Positions 15,553 through 25,003 are shown, numbered from the stretch's first letter. The stretch: DNA of 64,000 nucleotides from Sphingomonas sp. 35-24ZXX (GCF_000786215.1 NZ_JROG01000004.1:558001-622000), one strand, 5' to 3'. The notes: a model not told the origin generated them from the letters alone. Numbers and translations are program-made.

Positions 15553-17631
15553 TCAGCCCGGTAGTTTCAGCAGTTCATAGTCGCCGGCTGCATCGATCAG
15601 CGCCTGCCAGCCGTTCTGGACGACGATCGTGGTGAACCGCTCCTCGATTATCGCCGGTCCGGCAATGGTCTGGCCCGGGATCAGGTCCGGCCCCACGAAA
15701 ACCGGGGTATCGGCAAATCCCTCGCCCAGATTGGCCCTGCGCGTTCGCGCAGGTCGGGGCTTTGCTGCTTCTGAAGCGCTTCCGCCACTGGCCGGCGGCA
15801 GCGGCGTGGGTACCGAACTGACCAGACGAACCGCCGTGAGTTCGGGAACTTCATGATCGCGCACATGGCCATATTCGGCCAGGTGTCGCGCATTGAACAT
15901 GTTCATGGCCCTGGAGGCGAGGTCCGGGCCGACGAAACTCTGGTCGCCAAGCTGGTCCGCAGCGAAGAGTTCGAACGACAGCGTGAAATTCTGCCCCGGG
16001 TAGCGCATGTTTACCCGGTAGCTCGCACATATCTGCGCCCGCGCATACCCTGCCCTGGCAAAATGCGCCTCGGCCCGTTTCTCCAGCTCGCTCCAGAGTG
16101 CGGACATGCGTGCCGTGTCTATGCGATCGGCCGAACAGATCATCGAGCGTTCCTCGTCTATCGTCGGATCGGCCACCAGCGTGCCCAGTGCCGAAAAGGT
16201 CGGCGAGGCCTTGGGGATCAGCACGCGCCGGATGCCCAGACTTTCCGCCTGGGTTGCGGCGAAGGCCGGGCCATTGCCACCATAAGCCAGCATGACCAGC
16301 CTGCGCGGATCGATTCCCTTCCCGGCGGTGGTGCGGCGCACGCCGTTGGTCATGTTGGCGTTGACCAGCCGCCAGCAGTCGAATGCGGCCTGCTCCGCGC
16401 CATAGCCCAGGGCGTGGCCAAGCGCACCGAACGCTTCGGTCACGCCCAGCGCGGAAAGGCGGAAACCGCCACCGGCAAAGCCCTCGTCTGTGGACAATAT
16501 GCCCAGCATCAGCAGCGCATCGGTGACGGTGGGTTCGTTTCCGCCCTTGCCATAGCAGATCGGCCCCGGCTCGGACCCGGCTGAGCGCGGCCCCACTTGC
16601 AGCATGCTATTGTGCACCTGGCAGATCGACCCGCCCCCTGCACCCAGTGTTTCCACACCGATCATCGGCACTCCGACAAGATAGCGGTGGTGCATGTTCC
16701 AGCCGGCTTCGGCAGGGGCTTGGCCGCTCAGCACCAGCGCCATGTCATAGCTGGTGCCGCCCATGTCGACGCATAACAGATCGGCACAGCCCTTGGCGCG
16801 GCCCACATGCGCCGATCCCACGACACCGCCTGCCGGGCCTGAGGCGAGCACCCTGACCGGAGCGTCGGCGATATACTCGCGCGTCATCACCCCGCCAGAG
16901 GCCTGCATCACCATCAGCTGGCCGGGATAGCCGGCATCGGCCAACCGGGTGACAAGCCGGTCGAGATAATGCGTCACGCGGGGCGCGACATAGGCGTTCA
17001 CCACAGTGGTGCTGGTGCGATCATATTCAGGCGCACGCGGCAAGATCTGGTGCGACAGCGAAATCGCGACGCCGGGCATTTCCTCGGCGATGATGCTGGC
17101 GATGCGCCGTTCGTGAACTGGATTGAGAAAGGAGAAGAGCAGCGAAACCGCAACGGACTCGACCTTCTGCAGCCGCAGCTTGCGGCAGGCCTCGCGCACG
17201 CTGGCCTCGTCCAGCGGCTCGTGGACCGATCCATCGGCGCGGATGCGTTCTGTCACGGTCAGTCTTCGGCGGCGCGGGACGATCTCGACCGGCGGCTCCA
17301 GCCTTACGTCCCAGATGTCTTCCTTGAATCCGCGCCGATAGGCCATCTCGTCGCGAAAGCCCTGGGTGGTGATCAGGCCTGTCACTGCCCCGTTCATCTC
17401 GATCAGCGTGTTGTCGGCTATGGTGGTGCCGTGCACGATCGTCTCGCACGCTCCCAGAAAGTCGCGGAGCGACAGGCCTTGCTGCTCTGCCAGCGTCTGC
17501 AGGCCTTGCAGCACGCCTTCGGACCGGTCGTGAGGCGTGCTCAGGTTCTTGTGCAGCTTTACCTCGCCATGGTGGAGCAGCGCGAAATCGGTAAAGGTGC
17601 CGCCAATGTCGATGCCGACGCGAAAGTTCAT
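15553..17631 (-). CDS. hyuA: Hydantoinase/oxoprolinase family protein, subunit A
   Basis: A 692-residue HyuA-type protein. It opens with VGIDIGGTFTDFALL (5-19), the phosphate-binding start of the ATP-using hydantoinase/oxoprolinase fold. HGTTIADNTLIEMNG and LASGPAGGVVGSAHVGRAKG follow, with DMGGTSYDMALV typical of the second domain. This family uses ATP to activate amides, lactams or ketones (N-methylhydantoinase, 5-oxoprolinase, caprolactamase, acetone and acetophenone carboxylases). Its ATG overlaps the hyuB stop (17628-17631). The size pairing of about 690 and 600 residues resembles hydantoinases or lactamases more than acetone carboxylase, and no gamma subunit is present. Which reaction it carries out here is not decided by sequence. 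Confidence 0.9.
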   Translation of the reverse strand: MNFRVGIDIGGTFTDFALLHHGEVKLHKNLSTPHDRSEGVLQGLQTLAEQQGLSLRDFLGACETIVHGTTIADNTLIEMNGAVTGLITTQGFRDEMAYRRGFKEDIWDVRLEPPVEIVPRRRRLTVTERIRADGSVHEPLDEASVREACRKLRLQKVESVAVSLLFSFLNPVHERRIASIIAEEMPGVAISLSHQILPRAPEYDRTSTTVVNAYVAPRVTHYLDRLVTRLADAGYPGQLMVMQASGGVMTREYIADAPVRVLASGPAGGVVGSAHVGRAKGCADLLCVDMGGTSYDMALVLSGQAPAEAGWNMHHRYLVGVPMIGVETLGAGGGSICQVHNSMLQVGPRSAGSEPGPICYGKGGNEPTVTDALLMLGILSTDEGFAGGGFRLSALGVTEAFGALGHALGYGAEQAAFDCWRLVNANMTNGVRRTTAGKGIDPRRLVMLAYGGNGPAFAATQAESLGIRRVLIPKASPTFSALGTLVADPTIDEERSMICSADRIDTARMSALWSELEKRAEAHFARAGYARAQICASYRVNMRYPGQNFTLSFELFAADQLGDQSFVGPDLASRAMNMFNARHLAEYGHVRDHEVPELTAVRLVSSVPTPLPPASGGSASEAAKPRPARTRRANLGEGFADTPVFVGPDLIPGQTIAGPAIIEERFTTIVVQNGWQALIDAAGDYELLKLPG

Positions 17632-19430
17632 GCCGCGACCCTTTCGCCGCGCAGAAGGGCAGTGGCATCACGATCGACCGCCAGGCTGTAATCGTCGAGC
17701 GATCCGGTCAGGACGACCTTGTAGATGTCACGGGCTGCCGCGATGCTGACCAGCTCGTCGAGCACATCCTCCTTGACCGCTTCCGGTTCCCTGAGGTGCG
17801 GGGGCTCGAAGCCCGCCCCGCCGCCATGCTGGTAGGCCGTTATCGCTCCTGCCGGAAGCTGCGCCTGCGCCCGCAGCTCGATAAGCCGCTCGTTCTCGCT
17901 GCCCAGTTCGAAACGGTTCGAATAGGGGCTGGCATCATGGCCGCCGCGCATTCCGCGCAGCGGGTGGCGCGCCGAAACCATCCAGGCCATGGCCATGGTC
18001 GGCTCCAGCACCTGCTTCACGTTCAGGCTGCCGGGCATGCCGCGCCAGCGCCCCGGGCCGCCGGTATCGATGGTCAGCTCCCGGCTGATGTTGAGCACGG
18101 GGTAGCGCGATTCGAAATCCTCGGCCTGGGACAGAAGCAGATTGCCGAGTGAGGCCGGGCACGAGCCCCAGCCATCGATCCCCGGGACCGCCGACACGTC
18201 CATCGACCGGCAATCGACACCCTGATCCATCCACATCTGCCCGTCGCGGAAGCCGATGATCGCGTTTGGCATCCCGATCTTGTACAGCTGAGGCGCCGAA
18301 CGCTCGGGCACGACCGAAGAAAGGGCAAGGCAAACCGCCTCGGTAATCTCGCAGGCCGGGTGAAACGATCCGAGCGCAGCCGGCTTGTTGGGCGGAGGGT
18401 GAGCTATGCATCCTTCAGGCACCACGATGTTCACCGCGTTGAACAGCCCCTCGTTCTTGACGATGCCGGGATCGATGGCGGCGGCGAGCTGCGTCATGAT
18501 GTAGCTGCGCGTATTGCCGAAGGTGTTCCATACACCGACCAGATTCTTCCGGTCATCGGTGCCGGTCAGGTCCACGGTGAGCTGGTCGCCATCAATAGTG
18601 CAGGTCACATTCACCCGCACATCGGGCGTTCCCACAGTATCATGATCGATGAACACTTCGGCAGAGTAGGAGCCGTCGGGCCAGCGCGAGACCTGTTCGC
18701 GCATCTGCCTTTCGCTGGTATGGATCGAATGATTGATCGCTGCCCAGATGGTGTCGGTGCCCCAATCGGCGATCAGGGCCGAGAGTCGTTCCGTTGCCTT
18801 CTGTACCGCGCCGATCATTGCTGCCAGATCGCCCGAGAAGGTCGCAAAACGGTTGTTGCGCTCGATCAGGTTGATCACGTCCCGCCGTTTCTCGCCGCGA
18901 TGCACCAGCTTCAGGCAGGGAATGGCAAGGCCCTCGGTGAAGATGTCGGTCGCATCCAGCGTGAAGCCGCCCGGATCCTTGCCGCCGGTATCGCCCTGAT
19001 GCGCCTGCAGCGCCTGGATCAGCACCAGCCGCCCTTCGGCATCGTAGACGGGAGCATAGACGTTATAGTCGGGCAGGTGGCCGCCGCCGTGATCGGGGTC
19101 ATTGCCGAGGAACACGTCGCCCGGACCCCAGTCATAATCCTGCTGCAGCATGAGCCCGTACCGCACCGTAAGCTGCGACACGAAAGTGAGATGCGGCGTG
19201 CCGATCGACCCCATCGCGAGCCGCCCGTGCGCATCGACGATCACGGCATTGCGCTCGTTCGACTGATTGATGATCGGAGACGATGCAGCCCGCCCGAGAT
19301 GGGTTGCTGCCTCAAAGCAAACCGTTTCCAGCGCGCCGCGGATGATGTCAGCCGTGACCGGGTCGATCCCGTGGTCGGTCGGCAACGGCGAGGGGCGCGC
19401 CGCCAGCCTGGCATTCAATTCGTAAGACAT
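17628..19430 (-). CDS. hyuB: Hydantoinase/oxoprolinase family protein, subunit B
   Basis: A 600-residue HyuB-type protein. Characteristic stretches are DPVTADIIRGALETV near the start, FVSQLTVRYGLMLQQDYDWGPGDVFLGNDPDHGGGHLPD (shown as a region, about 95-135), and GGPGRWRGMPG late in the chain. It partners HyuA as the second catalytic subunit. I chose ATG 19430 with GAGGAG about 11 nt upstream; a longer frame exists but starts before any ribosome site. The gene follows an araC-type regulator by 117 nt on the same strand. Together they form a regulated operon that ends where the P450 operon ends. Confidence 0.9.
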   Translation of the reverse strand: MSYELNARLAARPSPLPTDHGIDPVTADIIRGALETVCFEAATHLGRAASSPIINQSNERNAVIVDAHGRLAMGSIGTPHLTFVSQLTVRYGLMLQQDYDWGPGDVFLGNDPDHGGGHLPDYNVYAPVYDAEGRLVLIQALQAHQGDTGGKDPGGFTLDATDIFTEGLAIPCLKLVHRGEKRRDVINLIERNNRFATFSGDLAAMIGAVQKATERLSALIADWGTDTIWAAINHSIHTSERQMREQVSRWPDGSYSAEVFIDHDTVGTPDVRVNVTCTIDGDQLTVDLTGTDDRKNLVGVWNTFGNTRSYIMTQLAAAIDPGIVKNEGLFNAVNIVVPEGCIAHPPPNKPAALGSFHPACEITEAVCLALSSVVPERSAPQLYKIGMPNAIIGFRDGQMWMDQGVDCRSMDVSAVPGIDGWGSCPASLGNLLLSQAEDFESRYPVLNISRELTIDTGGPGRWRGMPGSLNVKQVLEPTMAMAWMVSARHPLRGMRGGHDASPYSNRFELGSENERLIELRAQAQLPAGAITAYQHGGGAGFEPPHLREPEAVKEDVLDELVSIAAARDIYKVVLTGSLDDYSLAVDRDATALLRGERVAA

Positions 19431-19547
19431 GGGACTGATCCGCTCCTCGCACCATCTTTTCGGCTTTGGTAAGAGGCTAGGACCAGACGGGGGCAGCTTC
19501 TGAACATCTTGCGCAAGAGGCTGAGCCAAAGATGCAGCTATCGCCGA

Positions 19548-20627
19548 TCAACCCCCATCGCCAAGCGACCGAAACTTCTGGGGCGTGAGACCGGTCCACC
19601 TGCGGAAGGCACGGCCGAAGCTCGTCTGTTCACCGTAGCCCAGCCGCTCTGCAACCTCGTCGAGCGGCATGCGGGTCTGGGTGAGATAGACCTTGGCTAG
19701 CTTTTCCCGCTCTGCCTCGACCAGATGGGAATAGACCGTGTCGTGCTTTTCCAGCCGCATCTGCAGCGTACGCACTGATATGCCCAGCTTTTCCGCGCAG
19801 CGTTCGATGGAACAGGTGCCCTGGGGCAGGGCGCCCCGGATGTAGCTGCGCGCCTTTTCCACGGTATTGGCCCGCGACGTGATGCGAAGCCGCCCGAGAT
19901 AACCGCCCAGAAGTCGATAGGTCAGCCTGTTGGCGCCCGTCAGTGGCTGATCCAGCAGCTTGGCGGGGAAGCGGATCGCGTTGTTGCTGCGGACGATGCT
20001 GACCGGTGCACCGATCGAGCGCTGTACCTCGCCGACATCGCGCGGTCGCAACATGGTCGCAAGCTCGACGCTGTCTATCACGAACGGATCGCCGATCAGC
20101 ATCCGCAGCAGCTTGAGGTTCAGCACCAGACCCTGAAGGTTTGCCTGATCGTTGATGCCAAGGTCCGTTCGCACCGCCCATCGCAGTTCGGCGAGCGCCC
20201 CTTCGACATGCAGTTCCATCGCCGCATCCGGGCAATGGGCAATCGGCAGATAGTCGACAAAGCTCTCAAGCGCAGAGCGCAGGTCGGGCGCGGAACGGCA
20301 GAGCGCGGTCACGCATCCATAGACATCGGCGTCCTGCGCGCCGGCGAGTTGCAAACCGAACAGCGGAGCATCCAGCACCGCGCGGCAATATTCGAACATG
20401 TCGACCATCTGGCGGCAGCTGATATGGCAATCGGGGTCGGCCAGGGCACGCAGTTCCAGGTCGAAACGGTGCATGATGCGTTCGGGATCGCCATGCATGC
20501 TGCGCACAATTTCTGCAAAACCGCGCAGGTTGGCAGCGCGAACCTGACCCTGGGAGGGTGTGATTTCGAGGGGCGCGTCGAGCCCGAAGAAATAGAGCTG
20601 TCCGTCCATTTCATCCTGACCTTGCAT
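19548..20627 (-). CDS. AraC-family transcriptional regulator
   Basis: About 359 residues: an N-terminal ligand domain of the arabinose-binding-like type and a C-terminal AraC double helix-turn-helix. The latter runs through CAEKLGISVRTLQMRLEK and MPLDEVAERLGYGEQTSFGR to FRRWTGLTPQKFR. The start is uncertain: ATG 20627 has GAGAAG upstream and ATG 20609 (MDGQLYFFGL) has AGGTCAGG. It is divergent from the crotonase operon and upstream of hyuBA, so it may control either or both. The 123-nt divergent region holds three ATTGTC repeats and an inverted repeat that suit an AraC protein. The inducer is unknown. Confidence 0.92.
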   Translation of the reverse strand: MQGQDEMDGQLYFFGLDAPLEITPSQGQVRAANLRGFAEIVRSMHGDPERIMHRFDLELRALADPDCHISCRQMVDMFEYCRAVLDAPLFGLQLAGAQDADVYGCVTALCRSAPDLRSALESFVDYLPIAHCPDAAMELHVEGALAELRWAVRTDLGINDQANLQGLVLNLKLLRMLIGDPFVIDSVELATMLRPRDVGEVQRSIGAPVSIVRSNNAIRFPAKLLDQPLTGANRLTYRLLGGYLGRLRITSRANTVEKARSYIRGALPQGTCSIERCAEKLGISVRTLQMRLEKHDTVYSHLVEAEREKLAKVYLTQTRMPLDEVAERLGYGEQTSFGRAFRRWTGLTPQKFRSLGDGG

Positions 20628-20643
20628 TGCTTCTCGTTGCAGC

Positions 20644-20713
20644 ATTGTCGGTGGTAGAGTCGACAGCGCGCGTGAATTGTCGAGAGGCCTGCACCTATTG
20701 TCAATACGGTGCA
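20644..20713. promoter_or_regulatory. Candidate AraC-type operator: three ATTGTC repeats plus inverted repeat
   Basis: ATTGTC occurs at 20644-20649, 20676-20681 and 20697-20702, that is 32 and 21 nt apart (about three and two helix turns). The last copy sits inside an inverted repeat, TGCACC-TATTG and CAATA-C-GGTGCA (20690-20713), perfect but for one unpaired base. AraC proteins commonly bind direct repeats spaced 21 nt. The block lies between the araC gene and the crotonase operon. Confidence 0.6.
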
Positions 20714-20750
20714 TCGCCGGTCTGGCATCGTCCGGTTGAGAGGATGTTAC

Positions 20751-21728
20751 ATGGCGAGAAAGACCGCAAACGATCTGAAGGCGGAGGCGGCAGCGTTCAT
20801 CCGCTACGAGAAAGACAGGCTGCGCAAGATCGCAACCGTCACCTTCGATCGGCAGGACCGAGCCAACTGCACCACCATCGGCATGCGCCTGCTATTTGCC
20901 GAGATCGTGCACAAGGCGAATATCGATGATGACGTGAAGGTGCTGGTCATCCGAGGCGAGGGGCAGGATTTCGGTTCCGGCGGCGATATCGACGAGCATG
21001 GCGACATCTATCTCAACCCCGGCCCGGACGAGAATTTCCTGCCTGATCTCGGCATTGACGATCCCGACGTCAAATACCCGCCGGCGGGGTCCTATCGCTT
21101 TCTCCATGGCCTGACTGATCATTATGCCAAGGGCTATGCCGGTAACCGCCCGCTTCAGGAATTCAAGAAGATCAGCATCATAGAGGCCAAGGGCTATTGC
21201 TATGGCTGGCATTTCTACCAGTGCGCCGATGCCGATCTCGTTATCTCTTCGGATGATGCCCTGTTCGGCCATCCCTCGTTCCGGTACGCCGGATGGGGCC
21301 CGCGCATGTGGCAATGGCTGGAGATGGTGGGCATCCGGCGCTTTTCGGAAATGCTGTTCACGGGCCGTCCGTTCACGGCCCAGGAGATGATGGACAGCCA
21401 CTTCGTCAATTCGGTTGTCCCGCGCGACAGGCTGGAGGCCGAGACCGACAAATATGCCGATGCCTGCTGCCGCACCCGCCCGCTCGACGTGGTCGTCGCG
21501 CAGAAGACGTTTATCGAAATCTACAAGCAGTATCGCGGCGAATACATGGGCAGCCTGATGACCGGCTGGCTGGAAGGCATGCTGCCGATGATGAAGGACG
21601 ACCGGCCGGGTGATGTCAATCTCGGCAATGGCAGCTTCGACGAAGGCATCGCGAAGACCGTCAAGAACAACGATCTCAACTATCCGCCGGAATGGCGGCT
21701 CAGCCGGGGTGGTCGCAAGCAGCCCTGA
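20751..21728 (+). CDS. Crotonase-superfamily protein (enoyl-CoA hydratase-like), atypical
   Basis: A 325-residue crotonase. The oxyanion-hole segment GEGQDFGSGGDIDEHGD and the FGHPSFRYAGWGPRMW segment define the fold. Where classic hydratases have the first catalytic Glu (..PE..), this protein has HPSF; the second Glu is kept in FSEMLFTG. It also has a long C-terminal tail. A function other than plain hydration (isomerase, hydrolase, C-C bond hydrolase or decarboxylase) is possible. I chose ATG 20751 with GAGAGG upstream. It is the first gene of an operon with a MaoC-type hydratase and a CoA ligase, divergent from araC. Confidence 0.88.
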   Translation: MARKTANDLKAEAAAFIRYEKDRLRKIATVTFDRQDRANCTTIGMRLLFAEIVHKANIDDDVKVLVIRGEGQDFGSGGDIDEHGDIYLNPGPDENFLPDLGIDDPDVKYPPAGSYRFLHGLTDHYAKGYAGNRPLQEFKKISIIEAKGYCYGWHFYQCADADLVISSDDALFGHPSFRYAGWGPRMWQWLEMVGIRRFSEMLFTGRPFTAQEMMDSHFVNSVVPRDRLEAETDKYADACCRTRPLDVVVAQKTFIEIYKQYRGEYMGSLMTGWLEGMLPMMKDDRPGDVNLGNGSFDEGIAKTVKNNDLNYPPEWRLSRGGRKQP

Positions 21729-21769
21729 TCAGCTGCCACTACCTCCGGTATTCAGGAAAGACATGAGTC

Positions 21770-22951
21770 ATGGCAGATATCGAAACCGTGCAGATCGACA
21801 CCAGCGACGTCGATAAATGGGTCGGCAAGGAGGTCGTCTTCGCGGAAATGTGGGACCCGTGCAACGCCACGGACATCCGCCGCTGGGTGCAGGCGATGGA
21901 TTACCCCAACCCCATTCACTGGGATCAGGAATTTGCCGCCGCCTCGCGCTTCGGCGGGGTTGTCGCGCCTCAGAGTTTCGCGGTGAACATGGATTATGGC
22001 CATGGCTGCCATCCCGCATGCGTGGGCCATATTCCTGGCAGCCATTTGATCTTTGCCGGCGAGGAATGGTGGTTTTTCGGCGTTGATATCCGTCCGGGAG
22101 ATCATTTCACCCAGCAGCGGCGCTTCGATGGCTATTCGATCGCCGAAACTGGCTTTGCCGGGCCGACGATGTTCACCAGGGGCGATACCGTGCACACCAA
22201 CCAGCGCGGCGAAACCGTGGCCAAGGAACGCGCGACGGCCATCCGCTATCTGGTGGAGGAAGCGCGCAAACGGGCTGTCTATGACAAGGAAAAACGCAGC
22301 CCGCGCCGCTGGTCCAACGCTGAACTGGTCGAGCTGAACCGCATCCGCTACGACTGGATCCTGTCCAATCGCGACGGACGTTCGCCGCGTTTTGCCGATG
22401 TGCAGGTGGGCGACAGGCTGCCGCGCCGGGTCATGGGGCCGCATAGCAAGGTCACCTTTGCCAATGAATGCCGCGCCTTCCGCCAGAATATCTGGGGCAC
22501 CTGGCGCTGGAACCCGCCGGCTGGCGTGCATGATCCGGCGCTGGACGATGCCGGCTTTGCCAAGAACATGACCTATGATCACGCGGCCTCGAAGATCGAC
22601 CCGCGCGAGCATGATGGCCTGTATCGCGGCCCCTCCAGCGGCCATGTCAATGACGAGAAGGGCGAGCAGGTCGGCATGGGTGGGTCGTACGGCTATGGTG
22701 CCGCGATGAATGCCTGGCATCTCGATACGGTCGCCTATTGGGCCGGGCATGAAGGCTATATCTGGCATTCGAAGACCCAGTTTCGCTCCCCGGCTTTCGA
22801 GGGCGACGTGACCTGGATCGACGGCGAAGTCATCGAGAAGCTGGCGACCAGCGAATTCGGCTGCCCGATCGTCCGCGTCCAGATCCGGATGACGACGCAG
22901 GATGGCGACGAAATCCTCAAGGGCATTGCCGATGTGGGGCTGCCTGCTTGA
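21770..22951 (+). CDS. MaoC-type hydratase/dehydratase, double hot-dog
   Basis: A 393-residue protein with two hot-dog domains. The N-terminal half shows DYPNPIH (44-50), APQSFAV and GDTVHTNQRGETVAKE, as in FAS1-type and MaoC dehydratases. The C-terminal half shows YGYGAAMNAWHLD, then QFRSPAFEGDVTWIDGEV. It should add water to an enoyl-CoA or remove it from a hydroxyacyl-CoA. It is a clear paralogue of the protein at 53141; both share TDIRRWVQAM, APQSFAV and EWWF. AGGAAAG precedes the ATG. The stop overlaps the TTG start of the CoA ligase. Substrate unknown. Confidence 0.85.
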   Translation: MADIETVQIDTSDVDKWVGKEVVFAEMWDPCNATDIRRWVQAMDYPNPIHWDQEFAAASRFGGVVAPQSFAVNMDYGHGCHPACVGHIPGSHLIFAGEEWWFFGVDIRPGDHFTQQRRFDGYSIAETGFAGPTMFTRGDTVHTNQRGETVAKERATAIRYLVEEARKRAVYDKEKRSPRRWSNAELVELNRIRYDWILSNRDGRSPRFADVQVGDRLPRRVMGPHSKVTFANECRAFRQNIWGTWRWNPPAGVHDPALDDAGFAKNMTYDHAASKIDPREHDGLYRGPSSGHVNDEKGEQVGMGGSYGYGAAMNAWHLDTVAYWAGHEGYIWHSKTQFRSPAFEGDVTWIDGEVIEKLATSEFGCPIVRVQIRMTTQDGDEILKGIADVGLPA

Positions 22952-24627
22952 ACGGGAAGCCGTCCATCGTCCGCGGTATCCCGCTGGCTGACGAAGCGGG
23001 TCAGGGGGCCCATACGATCCCTGGCTATCTTGCGGAGGTGGCCGAGAAATTTGGGGATGCCCAGGCGCTGGTCGTGCGTTCGGCCCGGGGGCGGGCGGAA
23101 TGGAGCTATCTCGAACTTCATCGTGCCGCGAGGGAGGTGGCGCGCGCCCTTGCAGCAGCGGGTGTCGGCAAGGCAAGCCGGGTCGGCATCCTGATGGCCA
23201 ATCGCGCCGAGTATATCACCTCCTTGTTCGGAATCGCGATGGCCGGCGGTGTTGCGGTTGCGCTCAACACTTTCTCCACCCCCGCCGAGCTGCAGCATCA
23301 GGTGCAGATATCGGGCATCGGCTGGCTGTTGTTCGACGGCCGGTTATTGAAGCAGGATTTCGCCCGCACGCTCGCGGAGATCGATCTGGGACCCGATCTG
23401 ACCGGCTTGGTCGAGCTCGACAGCGTTACCGATACGGAACCTGCCAGCGGCCGGTTTAGTGCCTGGGCGGACTTTCTTGCTGCTGGCGCAGCGGTCGATC
23501 CTGAAACGATCGATGCCCGGGCGCGGATGGTCGATGCATCGGATGCTGCGGGCGTATTCTTCTCGTCAGGCACGACGGCGCAGCCAAAGGCGATTGTCCA
23601 CTGCCACCGCGCTTTCACGGTCCAGTGGTGGCGCTGGCCACGCGTGTTCGCCATGCGCGAACCGGTGCGCAGCTGGACCGGGAACGGCTTTTTCTGGTCC
23701 GGCAATGTGTCGATGACGATCGGCACAGCGCTGTCCACAGGCGGCGCGATGATCCTGCAACCTGCCTTCGATGCCGATCAGGCGCTGGCAGCGATCGAGG
23801 AGGAACGCGTGACCTTTCTCGGCGGCCGGCCCCATCAGTGGGCGCGGGTGCAAAGCGCACCGCGCTGGGCCGATGCCGACCTGTCCAGCCTGAAATATGT
23901 CACCAAGGGCGATCTGGTGACCGATCATCCCAGTGTCCAAACCGATTGGCACACGCCCAATGCGTTCGGCACGTCGGAAACGATGACCATCTGCACCGCT
24001 TTCGATGCCGAGACATCGGCAGAGGAATATGGCGGCAGCGTCGGCGGGCCATTGCCCGGCAACGCGCTCAAGATCGTCGATCCGGTCAACCGCGCTGTGC
24101 TCCCGGTGGGGCAGCGCGGTGAAATGTGCATCAAGGGACCGACGCTGATGTCGGGCTATCTGGGCAAGACGCCCGAACAATGCTTCGACGACGAGGGCTA
24201 TTATTGTACCGGCGACGGTGGCTATGTCGACGCGCAGGGCCGGTTTTTCTGGGAAGGCCGCCTGACCGCCATCATCAAGAGCGGCGGCGCGAACGTCTCT
24301 CCGGACGAGGTCGATGCCGAGATCGCCCGCTTCCCCGGCGTCAAGCGCTGTCAGACCGTGGGTGTGCCCGACGACCTGCTGGGCGAGGTAGTCGTCGCCT
24401 GCATCGTGCCGCTGCCCGGCGCCACGATTTCGACGATGGCACTGCTGGCGAAGCTGAAGGAGCGGCTCGCGTCGTTCAAGCTGCCGCGTCATCTGCTTGT
24501 GCTGTCGGACGAGGAGTTTGCGCTGACGGCCAATGAGAAGCCCGTGATTGCCGAAATCCGCCGCGTCGCTGCTGCCAAGCTGGTTGCCGTGAACGACGCC
24601 GGGGTCGGGGTTTCGTCCGATGCATGA
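22948..24627 (+). CDS. Acyl-CoA synthetase (AMP-forming)
   Basis: A 559-residue ANL ligase: SSGTTAQPKA (206-215), GTSETMTICTAF, GDGGYVD and SGGANVSPDEVDAEIARFPG. The C-terminal catalytic-lysine region reads LTANEKPVIAEIRR, where the usual GK is replaced by EK but a Lys is present. The only in-frame start near the operon junction is TTG at 22948, overlapping the hydratase stop as TTGA; this implies translational coupling. It should activate a carboxylate produced or imported by the pathway. Third gene of the araC-divergent operon. The residue change near the end may affect kinetics but does not argue against function. Confidence 0.91.
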   Translation: MNGKPSIVRGIPLADEAGQGAHTIPGYLAEVAEKFGDAQALVVRSARGRAEWSYLELHRAAREVARALAAAGVGKASRVGILMANRAEYITSLFGIAMAGGVAVALNTFSTPAELQHQVQISGIGWLLFDGRLLKQDFARTLAEIDLGPDLTGLVELDSVTDTEPASGRFSAWADFLAAGAAVDPETIDARARMVDASDAAGVFFSSGTTAQPKAIVHCHRAFTVQWWRWPRVFAMREPVRSWTGNGFFWSGNVSMTIGTALSTGGAMILQPAFDADQALAAIEEERVTFLGGRPHQWARVQSAPRWADADLSSLKYVTKGDLVTDHPSVQTDWHTPNAFGTSETMTICTAFDAETSAEEYGGSVGGPLPGNALKIVDPVNRAVLPVGQRGEMCIKGPTLMSGYLGKTPEQCFDDEGYYCTGDGGYVDAQGRFFWEGRLTAIIKSGGANVSPDEVDAEIARFPGVKRCQTVGVPDDLLGEVVVACIVPLPGATISTMALLAKLKERLASFKLPRHLLVLSDEEFALTANEKPVIAEIRRVAAAKLVAVNDAGVGVSSDA

Positions 24628-24685
24628 CGCAGCTGGCGCAGGGGCGGCCCGGCATGGCCGATCGCGCGCCGACCTTCTACCCGGT

Positions 24686-25003
24686 TCAGCCTATCGCTAT
24701 CTCGATCATCCCGTCTGCCACACGAACCGTAAAGGTGACGATCGGGTCCTTAGCCGGAGGGTTCATGGCCTCGCCGCTATCCAGATCGAAGCGGGCGCCA
24801 TGGGCCGGGCAGGCAATCCAGCCATTGCGGATACGGCCGCATTCGAGCGGCTCGTCTGCATGCGAGCATTTGTTTTCCACGGCAAAAAGCCGGTCCTGGC
24901 TATTGCAGACCAGTATCTCGCGCCCGGCCACGGTTACCTTCACTGCCTTTCCGGGCGCGACCGCGTCAACGGCAATGGCGGGGACAAATGCGGCTTCGGA
25001 CAT
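24686..25003 (-). CDS. Rieske-type [2Fe-2S] ferredoxin
   Basis: A 105-residue Rieske ferredoxin: Cys46-x-His48 (CSHAD) and Cys65-x2-His68 (CPAHG) bind the cluster. I chose ATG 25003, with AGGA upstream. It is the only Rieske ferredoxin in the window and could pass electrons to any of the three Rieske oxygenases, none of which is adjacent. It is convergent with the CoA ligase and divergent from the VOC gene. Confidence 0.93.
   Translation of the reverse strand: MSEAAFVPAIAVDAVAPGKAVKVTVAGREILVCNSQDRLFAVENKCSHADEPLECGRIRNGWIACPAHGARFDLDSGEAMNPPAKDPIVTFTVRVADGMIEIAIG

Noticed and set aside
21752-23176. Open minus-strand frame antisense to the hydratase and CoA ligase
   Set aside because: Covers a well-supported gene junction in the other direction; no ribosome site.
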